Of a stretch of 64,000 nt of DNA, positions 34,583-42,767 are shown piece by piece. Positions within the stretch are counted from its first letter, which is position 1; the number at the start of each line of letters is the position of its first letter. This DNA is from Streptosporangium amethystogenes. Its GTDB lineage: Bacteria; Actinomycetota; Actinomycetes; Streptosporangiales; Streptosporangiaceae. The notes beneath the pieces are model-generated. The model saw only the letters and a list, made by a program, of their open reading frames with translations, searched no databases and was not told the DNA's origin. The stretch is taken from assembly GCF_000721075.1 (NCBI RefSeq), contig NZ_JOEQ01000007.1:229764-293763 (forward strand), written 5' to 3'. A program made the position numbers and the translations under genes.

Positions 34583-36045
34583 CAGTATGCTCCAGCTCCT
34601 CGCGCGACAGCCGACCAGGTCTTCCACAGGATCTGCAGGTCCAGCATGAGGGACCAGCTCTCCACGTAACGCAGGTCCAACCGTACCGATTCCTCCCAGG
34701 ACAGGTCAGAGCGACCGCTCACCTGCCACAGACCGGTCATGCCCGGTTTGACCAGCAACCGACGGCGGACATCGTCACCGTACCCGGCCACCTCCTCCGG
34801 TAGTGGCGGCCGGGGGCCCACCAGGGACATGTGTCCCAGCAGCACGTTGATCAGCTGGGGCAGCTCGTCCAGCGAATGCCGGCGCAGCCGGGCACCCAGC
34901 GGGGTCACCCTCGGATCGTTCTTGATCTTGAAGAGCGGGCCCCGTCCGTCACTGGACAGGGTGATCTTCCGGCGCTCGGCGTCGGCGCGCATGGTCCGGA
35001 ACTTGTAGATCGTGAACTCCGCGCCGTCGCGGCCCACCCTCGTCTGCCGGAAGAACGCCGGCCCGGGCCCGGAGGCCCGCACGGCCGCCGCCACCCCCAC
35101 CAGCAGCGGGAGCAGCACCGCCAGCAGCACCCCGGCGCCGATCCGGTCGAACAGGTTCTTGACCACCTGGCGCAGGCCGGAGATCTCGGGGTGGTCCACG
35201 TGCAGCAGCGGCAGCCCCGCCGCCGGACGGATGGTGATCCTCGGCCCGGCCACCTCCATCAGCGCGGGGGCCACGACCAGGTCCGTGTCGGTCTTCTCCA
35301 GCCGCCAGGCCAGTCGCCGCAGCGCCACCCCGTCCATCTCCGGGCAGGCGAGCACGGCCACGGTGTCGGCGTGGACCTGCCCGACCGCGAGCGCGACGTC
35401 GGAGAAGTCGCCGAGAACCGGCACGCCCTCCACATCGCCCGTCCCGTCGCGCGGGGCGCAGGCCCCGACGACCTCCATGCCGTGGTAACGCTCCCGGCGG
35501 AACCCGCGGACCAACTCGGCGATCGCCACCCGGTGGCCCACCGCCACCACTCGCCGCATGCACCTGCCCCGGGCCCGCCTGCGATGCAGGGAGCGGCGCA
35601 GCCCGTAGCGCGCCAGGAGGGTGAGCAGCGTCGTCAGCGGGAGTGCCAGCACCACGTAACCGCGGGCCACCTCGGTCTTGGTGAGGTAGGCGCCGACGGC
35701 GAGGGCGGCGGTGAGCATGAAGCCGCACTGGAGGATCCGCTGGAACTCCTCCGAGCCCAGGCCGATGAGCCGCGGCTCGTAGGCGCGGTTCAGCGCGACC
35801 ACGCAGACCCAGACGACGGGCAGGGCGGCACTCAGCATGACGTACGGGAAAACGTAGGCGGTAACCTCGCCGAATCGAACGAGCAGCGCGAGGGCTCCGG
35901 CCAGGGCGGCGCAGACGGTGTCGGCGGCGAGGGCCATCGCGCGGTGCCCCCGTACCCAGTCCGGCATCTGACGGCGCGAGACCGGCACGACTCCGGCTCC
36001 GGACCCGGCTCCGGATACGGCCTGGACTGCGGTCACGTCGCGCAC
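34582..36045 (-). CDS. polyprenyl-phosphate sugar-phosphate transferase (priming glycosyltransferase)
   Basis: Protein of 487 aa. It has four N-terminal membrane helices (residues ~33-140), a CoA-binding-like cytoplasmic domain (RRVVAVGHRVAIAELV), a fifth hydrophobic helix (GAGVLLAVLLPLLVGVAAAV, about residue 310), and a bacterial sugar transferase domain. That domain contains FFRQTRVGRDGAEFTIYKFRTM (catalytic Arg/Lys region), RLRRHSLDELPQLINVL and VKPGMTGLWQVSGRSDLSW. It transfers sugar-1-phosphate to undecaprenyl phosphate, the first step of exopolysaccharide assembly. The GTG start is preceded by GGGGGAG. It heads the operon with cysQ, cysD and cysN. Confidence 0.93.
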   Translation of the reverse strand: MRDVTAVQAVSGAGSGAGVVPVSRRQMPDWVRGHRAMALAADTVCAALAGALALLVRFGEVTAYVFPYVMLSAALPVVWVCVVALNRAYEPRLIGLGSEEFQRILQCGFMLTAALAVGAYLTKTEVARGYVVLALPLTTLLTLLARYGLRRSLHRRRARGRCMRRVVAVGHRVAIAELVRGFRRERYHGMEVVGACAPRDGTGDVEGVPVLGDFSDVALAVGQVHADTVAVLACPEMDGVALRRLAWRLEKTDTDLVVAPALMEVAGPRITIRPAAGLPLLHVDHPEISGLRQVVKNLFDRIGAGVLLAVLLPLLVGVAAAVRASGPGPAFFRQTRVGRDGAEFTIYKFRTMRADAERRKITLSSDGRGPLFKIKNDPRVTPLGARLRRHSLDELPQLINVLLGHMSLVGPRPPLPEEVAGYGDDVRRRLLVKPGMTGLWQVSGRSDLSWEESVRLDLRYVESWSLMLDLQILWKTWSAVARGAGAY

Positions 36046-36117
36046 GCGCTCCCCCTGCGTAACCGTTCACGGACAGACAGTTACGTAATGGTAGCGGCGG
36101 CAAGAGAGGCCCGAAGG

Positions 36118-36687
36118 TTGAAGACCGAAACGTACATCTCTGTGGATGTCGAGGCCGATGGCCCCATTCCGGGGCCGTATTCGATGGTCAGCTTTGGTAT
36201 GACGGTGGCCGGGCGGATGACCGGAAAGGTCTTCGAACCGGTTGATCCGCAGACCCGTACGTTCTACGTGGAGCTGCGGCCGATCAGCGACGACCATGTG
36301 CCCGAGGCGCTCGCGGTGAGCGGGCTGGACCGGGAGACACTGATCCGCGAGGGCCGCGACCCGGCCGAGGCGATGCGGGAGGCCGCCGCGTGGATCCGTG
36401 ACGCGTGCGGGAACAGCACACCGGTGCTGGCGGCCTACCCGCTCCCCTACGACTGGATGTGGATTTATTGGTACTTCATGCGATTCGCTGGTGCCTCACC
36501 GTTCGGGCACTCGCGCTGCATCGACATGAAGACGCTGTACGCGGCCAAGGCGGGCGTGCCGATCGGCTGGGCGACCAAACGGCAGATGCCCAAGCACCTG
36601 CTCTCCCAGCGGCCGCACACGCACAACGCCCTCGACGACGCCATCGAACAGGCCGAACTCCTCCAGAACCTGATGACCTTCGACTGA
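36118..36687 (+). CDS. DEDD-type 3'-5' exonuclease
   Basis: Protein of 189 aa. ExoI motif: TYISVDVEADGP (DxE pair). ExoII region: AYPLPYDWMWIYWYF (Asp). ExoIII: HTHNALDDAIEQAELL (HxxxD type, DEDDh). It resembles the small actinobacterial RNase T/Rv2179c-like 3'-5' exoribonucleases. I chose the TTG at 36118 because the conserved fold starts two residues later and GAGAGG lies about 10 bases upstream; an in-frame ATG at 36088 would add ten basic residues and remains possible. It is divergent from the priming glycosyltransferase. The substrate is likely RNA but unproven. Confidence 0.85.
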   Translation: MKTETYISVDVEADGPIPGPYSMVSFGMTVAGRMTGKVFEPVDPQTRTFYVELRPISDDHVPEALAVSGLDRETLIREGRDPAEAMREAAAWIRDACGNSTPVLAAYPLPYDWMWIYWYFMRFAGASPFGHSRCIDMKTLYAAKAGVPIGWATKRQMPKHLLSQRPHTHNALDDAIEQAELLQNLMTFD

Positions 36688-36701
36688 CCAAGCCACCATC
36701 A

Positions 36702-36998
36702 ACCCACGAGGCCGCGCCGGCGAGTCGCCCCAGGAAGGATCATGAGGACGAGCCCACGCTCGGTCCCCGAGGGACCACCGTGAGGCCGCGCCGGGGACTG
36801 GACCGAGGAGAGCGGGGTTGCGAGGAACGAGCGGCCCCGGTCGACGAGGGAAGGAGCCGGACAAGAGCGGCCGAACCGCGACGCGTCAGCGTCGCCGGCA
36901 ACTCGCGAGGAACGAGCGGCCCCGGTCGACGAGGGAAGGAGCCGGACAAGAGCGGCCGAACCGCGACACGCAGCGTCGCAATTAACACAGCGTCGCAA
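36702..36998 (+). repeat. intergenic modular repeat, copy C
   Basis: It fills the 311-base convergent gap between the exonuclease and pth. It has a partial GAGGCCGCGCCGG box (36705), a small hairpin of different sequence (GGTCC...GGGACC), and a full box at 36780. The central stem GAGCGGGG/CCCCGGTC has one mismatch around GCGAGGAACGAGC, followed by GACGAGGGAAGGAGCCGG and GCGACGCGTCAGCGTCGC. The 3' module from GCAACTCGCGAGG to the terminal hairpin is then repeated in tandem (36898-36979), and a CAGCGTCGCAATTAAC tail occurs twice. Confidence 0.85.
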
Positions 36999-37613
36999 TT
37001 AACGCGGCGGGCCTGAGATGTTCAGGTCGCCGGCGTGGAAGGCGTTCTGGGTCGGCTCCAGGCCGACCCTGATCAGCGACTCCACCACGTCGGCCGCACG
37101 GTCGACCAGGAACCCGAGATCCTTGCGCTCGGCGGTGGCGAAGTCACGCAGGACATAGGTCGCGGCGTCCATCCGGCCCGGTGGGCGGCCGATGCCGAAC
37201 CGGACCCGCAGGTAGTCCTTGGTAGCCAGTGACTTGGTGATCGACTTCAGCCCGTTGTGGCCGTTGTCGCCGCCGCCCAGCTTGGCCCTCAGCGCGCCGT
37301 ACGGGATGTCCAGCTCGTCGTGGACCACGATCACGCGGGCCGGGTCGACCTTGTAGAAGTCGGCCAGGGCCTTGACCGGTCCGCCGGACAGGTTCATGAA
37401 GGACAGCGGCTTGGCCAGCACCGCGGGGACACCCGCCAGGCGGCCCTCCAGCACCTCCGAGCGCGACTTGTGCGCCTTGAACCGCCCACCGGCGCGCGCG
37501 GCCAGCTCGTCCAGGACCATGAACCCCGCGTTGTGCCGGTTTCCTACGTACTCCGGCCCGGGGTTTCCCAGGCCCACGACCAACCAGCGGTCCACGATCG
37601 GCATCCCCTTCAT
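36999..37613 (-). CDS. pth: peptidyl-tRNA hydrolase
   Basis: Protein of 204 aa that releases tRNA from peptidyl-tRNA dropped by ribosomes. Motifs: [25 protein letters not shown] (catalytic His in RHNAG), [15 protein letters not shown] (Asn), [11 protein letters not shown] (catalytic Asp) and [12 protein letters not shown]. It sits just downstream of rplY in the conserved glmU-prs-rplY-pth order. The ATG at 37613 is used; ATG 37604 is possible. Its 3' end abuts repeat copy C. Confidence 0.97.
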   Translation of the reverse strand: MKGMPIVDRWLVVGLGNPGPEYVGNRHNAGFMVLDELAARAGGRFKAHKSRSEVLEGRLAGVPAVLAKPLSFMNLSGGPVKALADFYKVDPARVIVVHDELDIPYGALRAKLGGGDNGHNGLKSITKSLATKDYLRVRFGIGRPPGRMDAATYVLRDFATAERKDLGFLVDRAADVVESLIRVGLEPTQNAFHAGDLNISGPPR

Positions 37614-37668
37614 ACGCGCGTCAGGGCGGCCCGGGAACGGGCCGCCCTGACAGATCTAGCAGAGAAAA

Positions 37669-38274
37669 CTACTCGGCGCTCTCGGCACCCTCGCCCTCGG
37701 CCGGAGCGGCCTCGGCGGCCTCGCCCTCGGCCGTCGGCTCGGCGGTCGGGGCCGCGGAGATGATCAGAACCAGCGCCTCAGGGTCGGCGGCGAGGGTCGT
37801 GCCCTTGGGCAGCTTCAGGTCGGCGGCGGTGATCTGGGTGCCGACCTCCAGGCCCTCGACGTCGACCTCGACACCCTCGGGGATGTGGGTGGCCTCGGTC
37901 TCGACCGAGACGGAGACGAGCTGCTGGTCGAGGATGCCGTCGGCGACCTCGCCGGTCACGACGACGGGAATGTCGACGGTGACCTTCTCGCCACGCCTGA
38001 CGAGCAGAAGGTCGACGTGCTCAAGGAAACCCTTGATCGGGTCACGCTGGACGCCCTTGGGCAGCGCGAGCTCGTCGACCGCGCCCTCAAGGCGGATCAG
38101 CACGTTCGGCGTACGCAGGGCGAGCAGCAGCTCGTGACCCGGCAGGGACAGGTGCCTCGGCTCGGAGCCGTGTCCGTAGAGGACGACGGGGACCTTGTTC
38201 TCGCGACGGACCTTGCGGGCGGCGCCCTTGCCGAACTTGTCGCGGAGCTCGGTGGTGATTACCACTTCGGACAT
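37669..38274 (-). CDS. rplY: 50S ribosomal protein L25/general stress protein Ctc
   Basis: Protein of 201 aa. The N-terminal L25 domain (TTELRDKFGKGAARKVRRENKVPVVLYG) binds 5S rRNA, followed by the C-terminal TL5/Ctc beta domain (EKVTVDIPVVVTGEV, LEVGTQITAADLKLPKGTT). The tail is Ala/Glu-rich and low complexity (TAEPTAEGEAAEAAPAEGEGAESAE, residues ~177-201), as in many actinobacterial L25 proteins. The ribosome site is AGGAG. It is followed by pth after 55 bases. Confidence 0.96.
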   Translation of the reverse strand: MSEVVITTELRDKFGKGAARKVRRENKVPVVLYGHGSEPRHLSLPGHELLLALRTPNVLIRLEGAVDELALPKGVQRDPIKGFLEHVDLLLVRRGEKVTVDIPVVVTGEVADGILDQQLVSVSVETEATHIPEGVEVDVEGLEVGTQITAADLKLPKGTTLAADPEALVLIISAAPTAEPTAEGEAAEAAPAEGEGAESAE

Positions 38275-38477
38275 GGCTGATCTCCTAGGGATCTCGAGAT
38301 TCGGAAGATGCGTTCCCCCTCACCCGCCCTAGCGGAAGGCGTTACGAACGCAACTTGACAAGCCTATCGTGTTGCTGGAGACGTTAACGCGTCGCGGTCG
38401 AGGCTGGACCGACCATTCCCCCGAGGTGGCCGCACAGTTCCGTGTCGAACACCCTCGTCGACTTCCTTACCGGGACG

Positions 38478-38722
38478 GCCCGTGAGGCCGCGCCGACGAC
38501 TGGACCGAGGAGAGCGGGCCGTGAGGCCGCGCCGGGGACTGGACCGAGGAGAGCGGGGTTGCGAGGAACGAGCGACCCCGCTCGACGAGGGAAGGAGCCG
38601 GATCCCAGCGGCCGAACCGCGACGCGCCAGCGTCGCCGACAACTCGCGAGGAACGAGCGACCTCCCTCGACGAGGGAAGGAGCCGGACAAGAGCGGCCTC
38701 ACCGCGACACGTCAGCGTCGCA
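38478..38722 (+). repeat. intergenic modular repeat, copy D
   Basis: It lies between rplY and prs. Two GTGAGGCCGCGCCG boxes occur in tandem (38480 and 38521). The central stem GAGCGGGG (38551-38558)/CCCCGCTC (38576-38583) is perfect around the GCGAGGAACGAGC loop, followed by GACGAGGGAAGGAGCCGG and GCGACGCGCCAGCGTCGC. A second 3' module (38640-38720) has a different right arm (ACCTCCCTC) and no matching left arm. The remainder of the 458-base gap, from 38275, shows only a reversed fragment of the terminal hairpin at about 38379-38399. Confidence 0.85.
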
Positions 38723-38732
38723 AATGACACAG

Positions 38733-39710
38733 TTAGCTGTCGCCTTCGAAGAGGCTGGTCACCGAGCCGTCGCTGAAGACCTCGTTGATCGCGCGGGCGA
38801 TCAGCGGGGCGATCGACAGGACCGTGAGCTTGTCGAACCTCTTGTCCTCGGGGAGCGGCAACGTGTTGGTGACGATGACCTCGGAGACCCTGGAGTTCTT
38901 CAGCCTGTCGACCGCGGGGTCGGAGAAGACCGCGTGGGTGGCCGCCACGACCACGTTGGTGGCGCCCTGCTCGTAGAGGGCGTCGGCCGCCTTGCAGATC
39001 GTGCCCGCGGTGTCGATCATGTCGTCGATCAGCACACAGGTCCGGCCCTTCACCCGGCCGACGACCTCGCTCACCTTCACCTGGTTGGCCACGTCGAGGT
39101 CGCGGCGCTTGTGGATGAAGGCCAGCGGGGTGCCCAGCGTGTCGGCCCAGCGCTCCGAGAGCCGCACCCGCCCGGTGTCGGGCGAGACGATCGTGGTCGT
39201 GTCCAGGTCGAGCTTGTCCTTGAGGTAGTTGACCAGGACGGGCATGGCGAACAGGTGGTCCACCGGGCCGTCGAAGAAACCCTGGATCTGGGAGGTGTGC
39301 AGGTCGATCGACATCAGCCGGTCGGCGCCGGCCGTCTTGAACATGTCGGCCATCAGGCGGGCGGTGATGGGCTCGCGGCCCCGGCCCTTCTTGTCCTGGC
39401 GGGCGTAGCCGTAGAACGGCATGATCACGGTGATCCGCTTGGCGGAGGCGCGCTTGAGCGCGTCCACCATGATCAGCTGCTCCATGATCCACTGGTTGAT
39501 CGGTCCGGTGTGGCTCTGCATGACGAACGCGTCACAGCCACGGACCGACTCCTGATAGCGGGCGTAGATCTCCCCGTTGGCGAAGTCGCGCAGCGTGGTC
39601 GGTGCCGCGTCGACTCCGAGGTGACTCGCCACCTCGTCCGCCAGCTCCGGATGCGCCCGCCCGGAGAAGAACATCAGGTTCTTCTCGCCGGTCTTCTTGA
39701 TGCCGCTCAT
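38733..39710 (-). CDS. prs: ribose-phosphate pyrophosphokinase
   Basis: Protein of 325 aa making PRPP from ribose-5-phosphate and ATP. It shows the class I features FSGRAHPELADEVASHLG, DLHTSQIQGFFDGPVDHL (divalent metal and ATP site), VVSPDTGRVRLSERWA, and the PRPP-binding loop VLIDDMIDTAGTICKAA. The ATG at 39710 (MSGIKKTGEKNLM) matches actinobacterial starts; the frame extends eight codons further to an unlikely start. It follows glmU with a 73-base gap, as is conserved. Its 3' end lies 11 bases from repeat copy D. Confidence 0.97.
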   Translation of the reverse strand: MSGIKKTGEKNLMFFSGRAHPELADEVASHLGVDAAPTTLRDFANGEIYARYQESVRGCDAFVMQSHTGPINQWIMEQLIMVDALKRASAKRITVIMPFYGYARQDKKGRGREPITARLMADMFKTAGADRLMSIDLHTSQIQGFFDGPVDHLFAMPVLVNYLKDKLDLDTTTIVSPDTGRVRLSERWADTLGTPLAFIHKRRDLDVANQVKVSEVVGRVKGRTCVLIDDMIDTAGTICKAADALYEQGATNVVVAATHAVFSDPAVDRLKNSRVSEVIVTNTLPLPEDKRFDKLTVLSIAPLIARAINEVFSDGSVTSLFEGDS

Positions 39711-39783
39711 GCCGTCCCCCCCGCCGGAGAGCACATCGATGCCCGCGCGATGCCGCGCCCACCGGGCCGCTCGCTCCGCTCAA

Positions 39784-41235
39784 TCACGTCTGGCTCCCCT
39801 GCTGTTTCCCCGACTCGGCGGCTTTCAGCGCCGCCTGAGCCGATCTGGTGCCCGCGCGCCTGCGCACGACCCACCCTTCGATATTGCGTTGCCGCCCGCG
39901 GGCCACCCCGATGCTCCCTGCCGGGACATCTCCGTCGATGACCGAACCCGCGGCCGTATATGCGCCGTCGCCGATGTTGACCGGCGCGACGAGCATGGTG
40001 TCGCATCCGACGAAGGCGTGCTCGCCCACCGTCGTGTGATGCTTGTTGACCCCGTCATAGTTGACGAAGATCGCCGAGGCGCCGATGTTGGCGCCCGCGC
40101 CGATCGTCGCGTCACCCACATAGCTCAGGTGCGGCACCTTCGCACCCTCTCCGACCTGGGCGTTCTTCATCTCGACGTACGTTCCGGCCTTGGCCTTGCG
40201 CGCCAGCACGGTGCCGGGGCGCAAGTAGGCGTACGGCCCGACCAGGGCCTCGGGGCCGATCACGGCCTCGGTACAGACGGCGTTGCGCACCAGCGCCCCC
40301 GCACCGACGACGGTGTCGGTCAGCGTGCTGGCCGGACCGACCTCGGCGCCCTCGGCGATCGCCGTACGGCCGTGCAGCTGGGTACCGGGGTGGATCACCA
40401 CGTCCCGTTCGAGGGTGACGTCCACATCGATCCAGGTACTGGCAGGGTCGACCACGGTCACCCCGGCCCGCATGTGCGTCTCCAGCAGGCGCGCGTTGAG
40501 AACCCGGCGGGCGAAGGCGAGCTGTACGCGGTCGTTGACGCCCTCCACCTCCACGTAGTCGGCCGCGATGTGGGCGCCGACCCGGTGGCCGTCCTGACGC
40601 AGGATCGCCAGGACGTCCGTGAGGTACTCCTCACCCTGGGCGTTGGAGGTGGACACCCGCTTGACCGCGTCGCCCAGCAGGGACCCGTCGAAGGCGTAGA
40701 CGCCGGAGTTCATCTCCTTGATCGCCCGTTGCGCGGGGTCGGCGTCCTTCTCCTCGACGATCTCCAGGACCGCCCCCGAGTCGTCGCGGACGATCCGGCC
40801 GTAGCCATACGGGTCGGGCACCTCGGCCGTCAGCACGGTGACGGCGTTGCCGTCCTCGCCGTGCCGTTCGAGCAGGACCGCGAGGGTCTCGGTGCGCAGC
40901 AGCGGCGTGTCGCCATAGGTCACCAGGACGGTGCCGCTGATGGCACCCACCGTCTCCAGGACGGTACGGACGGCGTGACCGGTGCCCTTCTGCTCGGCCT
41001 GTACAACGACCTGCGCGTCGGGGCCGGTGTCGGCCAGGTGCGCCTGGACCCGCTCCCGTTCGTGGCCGATGACAACGATGAGCCGCTCGGGTTCGAGCCC
41101 TCTTGCGGCGGCGAGCATATGGTCGACCAGGGTACGGCCGCACAGTTCATGAAGGATCTTTGGTGTTCTCGACTTCATCCGGGTGCCCTCGCCTGCGGCA
41201 AGGACAATGACGGCGGCCGGGCGCGGCACACTCAC
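39784..41235 (-). CDS. glmU: bifunctional GlcNAc-1-P uridylyltransferase/GlcN-1-P acetyltransferase
   Basis: Protein of 483 aa making UDP-GlcNAc. The N-terminal uridylyltransferase has AVIVLAAGEGTRMKSRTPKILHEL, then QKGTGHAVRTVL and VTYGDTPLLR. The C-terminal left-handed beta-helix acetyltransferase has hexapeptide repeats and GVNKHHTTVGEHAFVGCDTML. The GTG at 41235 (VSVPRPAAVIV) puts the start just before the nucleotide-binding loop; a GTG two codons further in is an alternative. The upstream neighbour is tRNA-Gln. UDP-GlcNAc feeds peptidoglycan and possibly the polysaccharide encoded nearby. Confidence 0.97.
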   Translation of the reverse strand: MSVPRPAAVIVLAAGEGTRMKSRTPKILHELCGRTLVDHMLAAARGLEPERLIVVIGHERERVQAHLADTGPDAQVVVQAEQKGTGHAVRTVLETVGAISGTVLVTYGDTPLLRTETLAVLLERHGEDGNAVTVLTAEVPDPYGYGRIVRDDSGAVLEIVEEKDADPAQRAIKEMNSGVYAFDGSLLGDAVKRVSTSNAQGEEYLTDVLAILRQDGHRVGAHIAADYVEVEGVNDRVQLAFARRVLNARLLETHMRAGVTVVDPASTWIDVDVTLERDVVIHPGTQLHGRTAIAEGAEVGPASTLTDTVVGAGALVRNAVCTEAVIGPEALVGPYAYLRPGTVLARKAKAGTYVEMKNAQVGEGAKVPHLSYVGDATIGAGANIGASAIFVNYDGVNKHHTTVGEHAFVGCDTMLVAPVNIGDGAYTAAGSVIDGDVPAGSIGVARGRQRNIEGWVVRRRAGTRSAQAALKAAESGKQQGSQT

Positions 41236-41401
41236 GGACGAGGCTCCCTCGGCGTCGCGGCTGAGACATGACGGAGCACGACGACGGACATCCACCCACA
41301 GGGCATGGCACCGTCACCTGCTCGACAACGTGAGGATACCTTCCCGTCCGGGAACCCACCCAGCCGACTAGCCGAGCCAATAAAGCAGACATAAAAGACG
41401 G

Positions 41402-41473
41402 CTCCGGCACCAGGACTCGAACCTGGACAACAAGGACCAAAACCTTGCGGGCTGCCAATTACCCAATGCCGGA
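41402..41473 (-). tRNA. tRNA-Gln (UUG anticodon)
   Basis: A complete cloverleaf folds on the minus strand: acceptor TCCGGCA/TGCCGGA, D arm with GGGTAATTGGCAGCCC, anticodon stem CAAGG/CCTTG with loop TTTTGGT giving anticodon TTG, and T arm CCAGG/CCTGG with TTCGAGT. The discriminator is G73. CCA is not encoded. The identity is glutamine by anticodon and normal class-I shape. Confidence 0.95.
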
Positions 41474-41712
41474 TCGGCCAGACAACGGAGACGACCCCCG
41501 TACGCCTGGCACCCCTACGATACAGAGCCCGCGGTGCCGAACGCGCGCCGTTTGGGAGCCATCCTGCCCGCGAAGTAGGGCAGTCCCGGCAACGAGCCCG
41601 GGGAACCCGTCGTTTGGCAGGTCAGACGCGGGTAGAACAGATTAGGAAGCCGCTGCGGCACCAGCCCCAGCGGGCCGTCTTTCACACACTTGGTGCTTAG
41701 GGATTCCTAACT

Positions 41713-41739
41713 TACGATGGCGTAGGTTACGGTGGCGTA
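41713..41739. promoter_or_regulatory. two tandem palindromic operators upstream of the desaturase gene
   Basis: TACGATGGCGTA (41713-41724) and TACGGTGGCGTA (41728-41739) are each TACG-N4-CGTA palindromes with centres 15 bases apart, 46 bases before the desaturase ATG. Such paired sites suit a dimeric TetR-type regulator, and a TetR gene lies just beyond the desaturase. The rest of the 312-base gap at 41474-41785 shows nothing else I can identify. Confidence 0.65.
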
Positions 41740-41785
41740 GCCACACGTGAATCCTTGCCTTTTCCGAGCCACCGCGAGGTAGCGC

Positions 41786-42727
41786 ATGACCGTCATCGAA
41801 GAACGCCCTGCTCCGGGCCCCAAACCCGACGTAGACCCAGAGCCGAAAACACTGCCCGAGATCATCACCTTCGGGGTGGTCGTCGGTGCCCCGCTGATCG
41901 CCCTGGCCACGGCCATCCCGTTCGCCTGGGGCTGGGGACTCGGCTGGTCCGACATCGCGATCGCGGCGGTCTTCTACGTGGTCACCGGACTGGGTGTCAC
42001 CGTCGGCCTGCACCGCCACTTCACGCACGGCTCGTTCAAGGCCAAGCGCCCGTTGAAGATCGCGCTGGGCATCGCGGGCAGCCTCTCGATGGAGATGTCG
42101 GTGCTCGACTGGGTGGCCACCCATCGCAAGCACCACAAGTTCTCCGACAAGGAGGGCGACCCGCACTCGCCGTGGCGCTTCGGCACCGGCTTCGTGGCCG
42201 TGTCCAAGGGCCTGCTCTGGGCGCACATGGGCTGGCTGTTCGAGGCCGATCGGGCCAACCGCGAGAAGTACGCCCCCGACCTGGTCAAGGACCCGGACAT
42301 CATCAAGCTGCACAAGTTCTTCCCGGTCCTGGCGATCACCACGATGGTCATGCCCGCCCTGCTGGGTGGCCTGCTGACCTGGTCGTGGTGGGGCATGGCC
42401 ACCGGTTTCTTCTGGGGCACGCTGGTCCGGATCGGCCTGCTGCACCACGTGACCTGGTCGATCAACTCCATCTGCCACGTCTTCGGCGAGGAGGCCTTCG
42501 AATCACGCGACAAGTCCCGCAACGTGTGGTGGCTGGCCATCCCCTCCTTCGGCGAGTCCTGGCACAACCTGCACCACTCCGACCCCACCTGCGCCCGGCA
42601 CGGCGTGCTGAAGGGGCAGATCGACCTCAGCGCGGGTGTCATCCGCTGGTTCGAGAAGGCCGGCTGGGCCCACGACGTCCGCTGGCCCACCCCCGAACGC
42701 CTGGCCGCCAAACGCATCACCGCCTGA
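41786..42727 (+). CDS. acyl-CoA/fatty-acid desaturase (delta-9 type)
   Basis: Protein of 313 aa, an integral membrane di-iron desaturase. The three histidine boxes are GLHRHFTHGS (box 1), ATHRKHHKFSD (box 2) and ESWHNLHHSDPT (box 3). Hydrophobic segments precede box 1 (ITFGVVVGAPLIALATAI) and separate boxes 2 and 3 (ITTMVMPALLGGLLTW). It introduces a cis double bond into saturated acyl chains and so tunes membrane fluidity. The ATG at 41786 starts a charged N-terminus. Tandem TACG-N4-CGTA palindromes upstream suggest lipid-responsive repression. The TetR gene downstream is a candidate regulator. Confidence 0.95.
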   Translation: MTVIEERPAPGPKPDVDPEPKTLPEIITFGVVVGAPLIALATAIPFAWGWGLGWSDIAIAAVFYVVTGLGVTVGLHRHFTHGSFKAKRPLKIALGIAGSLSMEMSVLDWVATHRKHHKFSDKEGDPHSPWRFGTGFVAVSKGLLWAHMGWLFEADRANREKYAPDLVKDPDIIKLHKFFPVLAITTMVMPALLGGLLTWSWWGMATGFFWGTLVRIGLLHHVTWSINSICHVFGEEAFESRDKSRNVWWLAIPSFGESWHNLHHSDPTCARHGVLKGQIDLSAGVIRWFEKAGWAHDVRWPTPERLAAKRITA

Positions 42728-42767
42728 CCCGCCCTCCAGCACCCCCTTTCTCTCCCCCGGGGCCGTG

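Noticed and set aside
36058..36088. CGTAAC/GTTACG inverted repeat and TTACGTAA palindrome in the gap between the priming transferase and exonuclease genes
   Set aside because: Short arms with no second copy or known regulator nearby; could be chance.
38379..38399. Reversed, degenerate copy of the repeat's terminal hairpin upstream of copy D
   Set aside because: About 18 of 23 positions match, but a single short palindromic match in G+C-rich DNA is weak; only mentioned within copy D.
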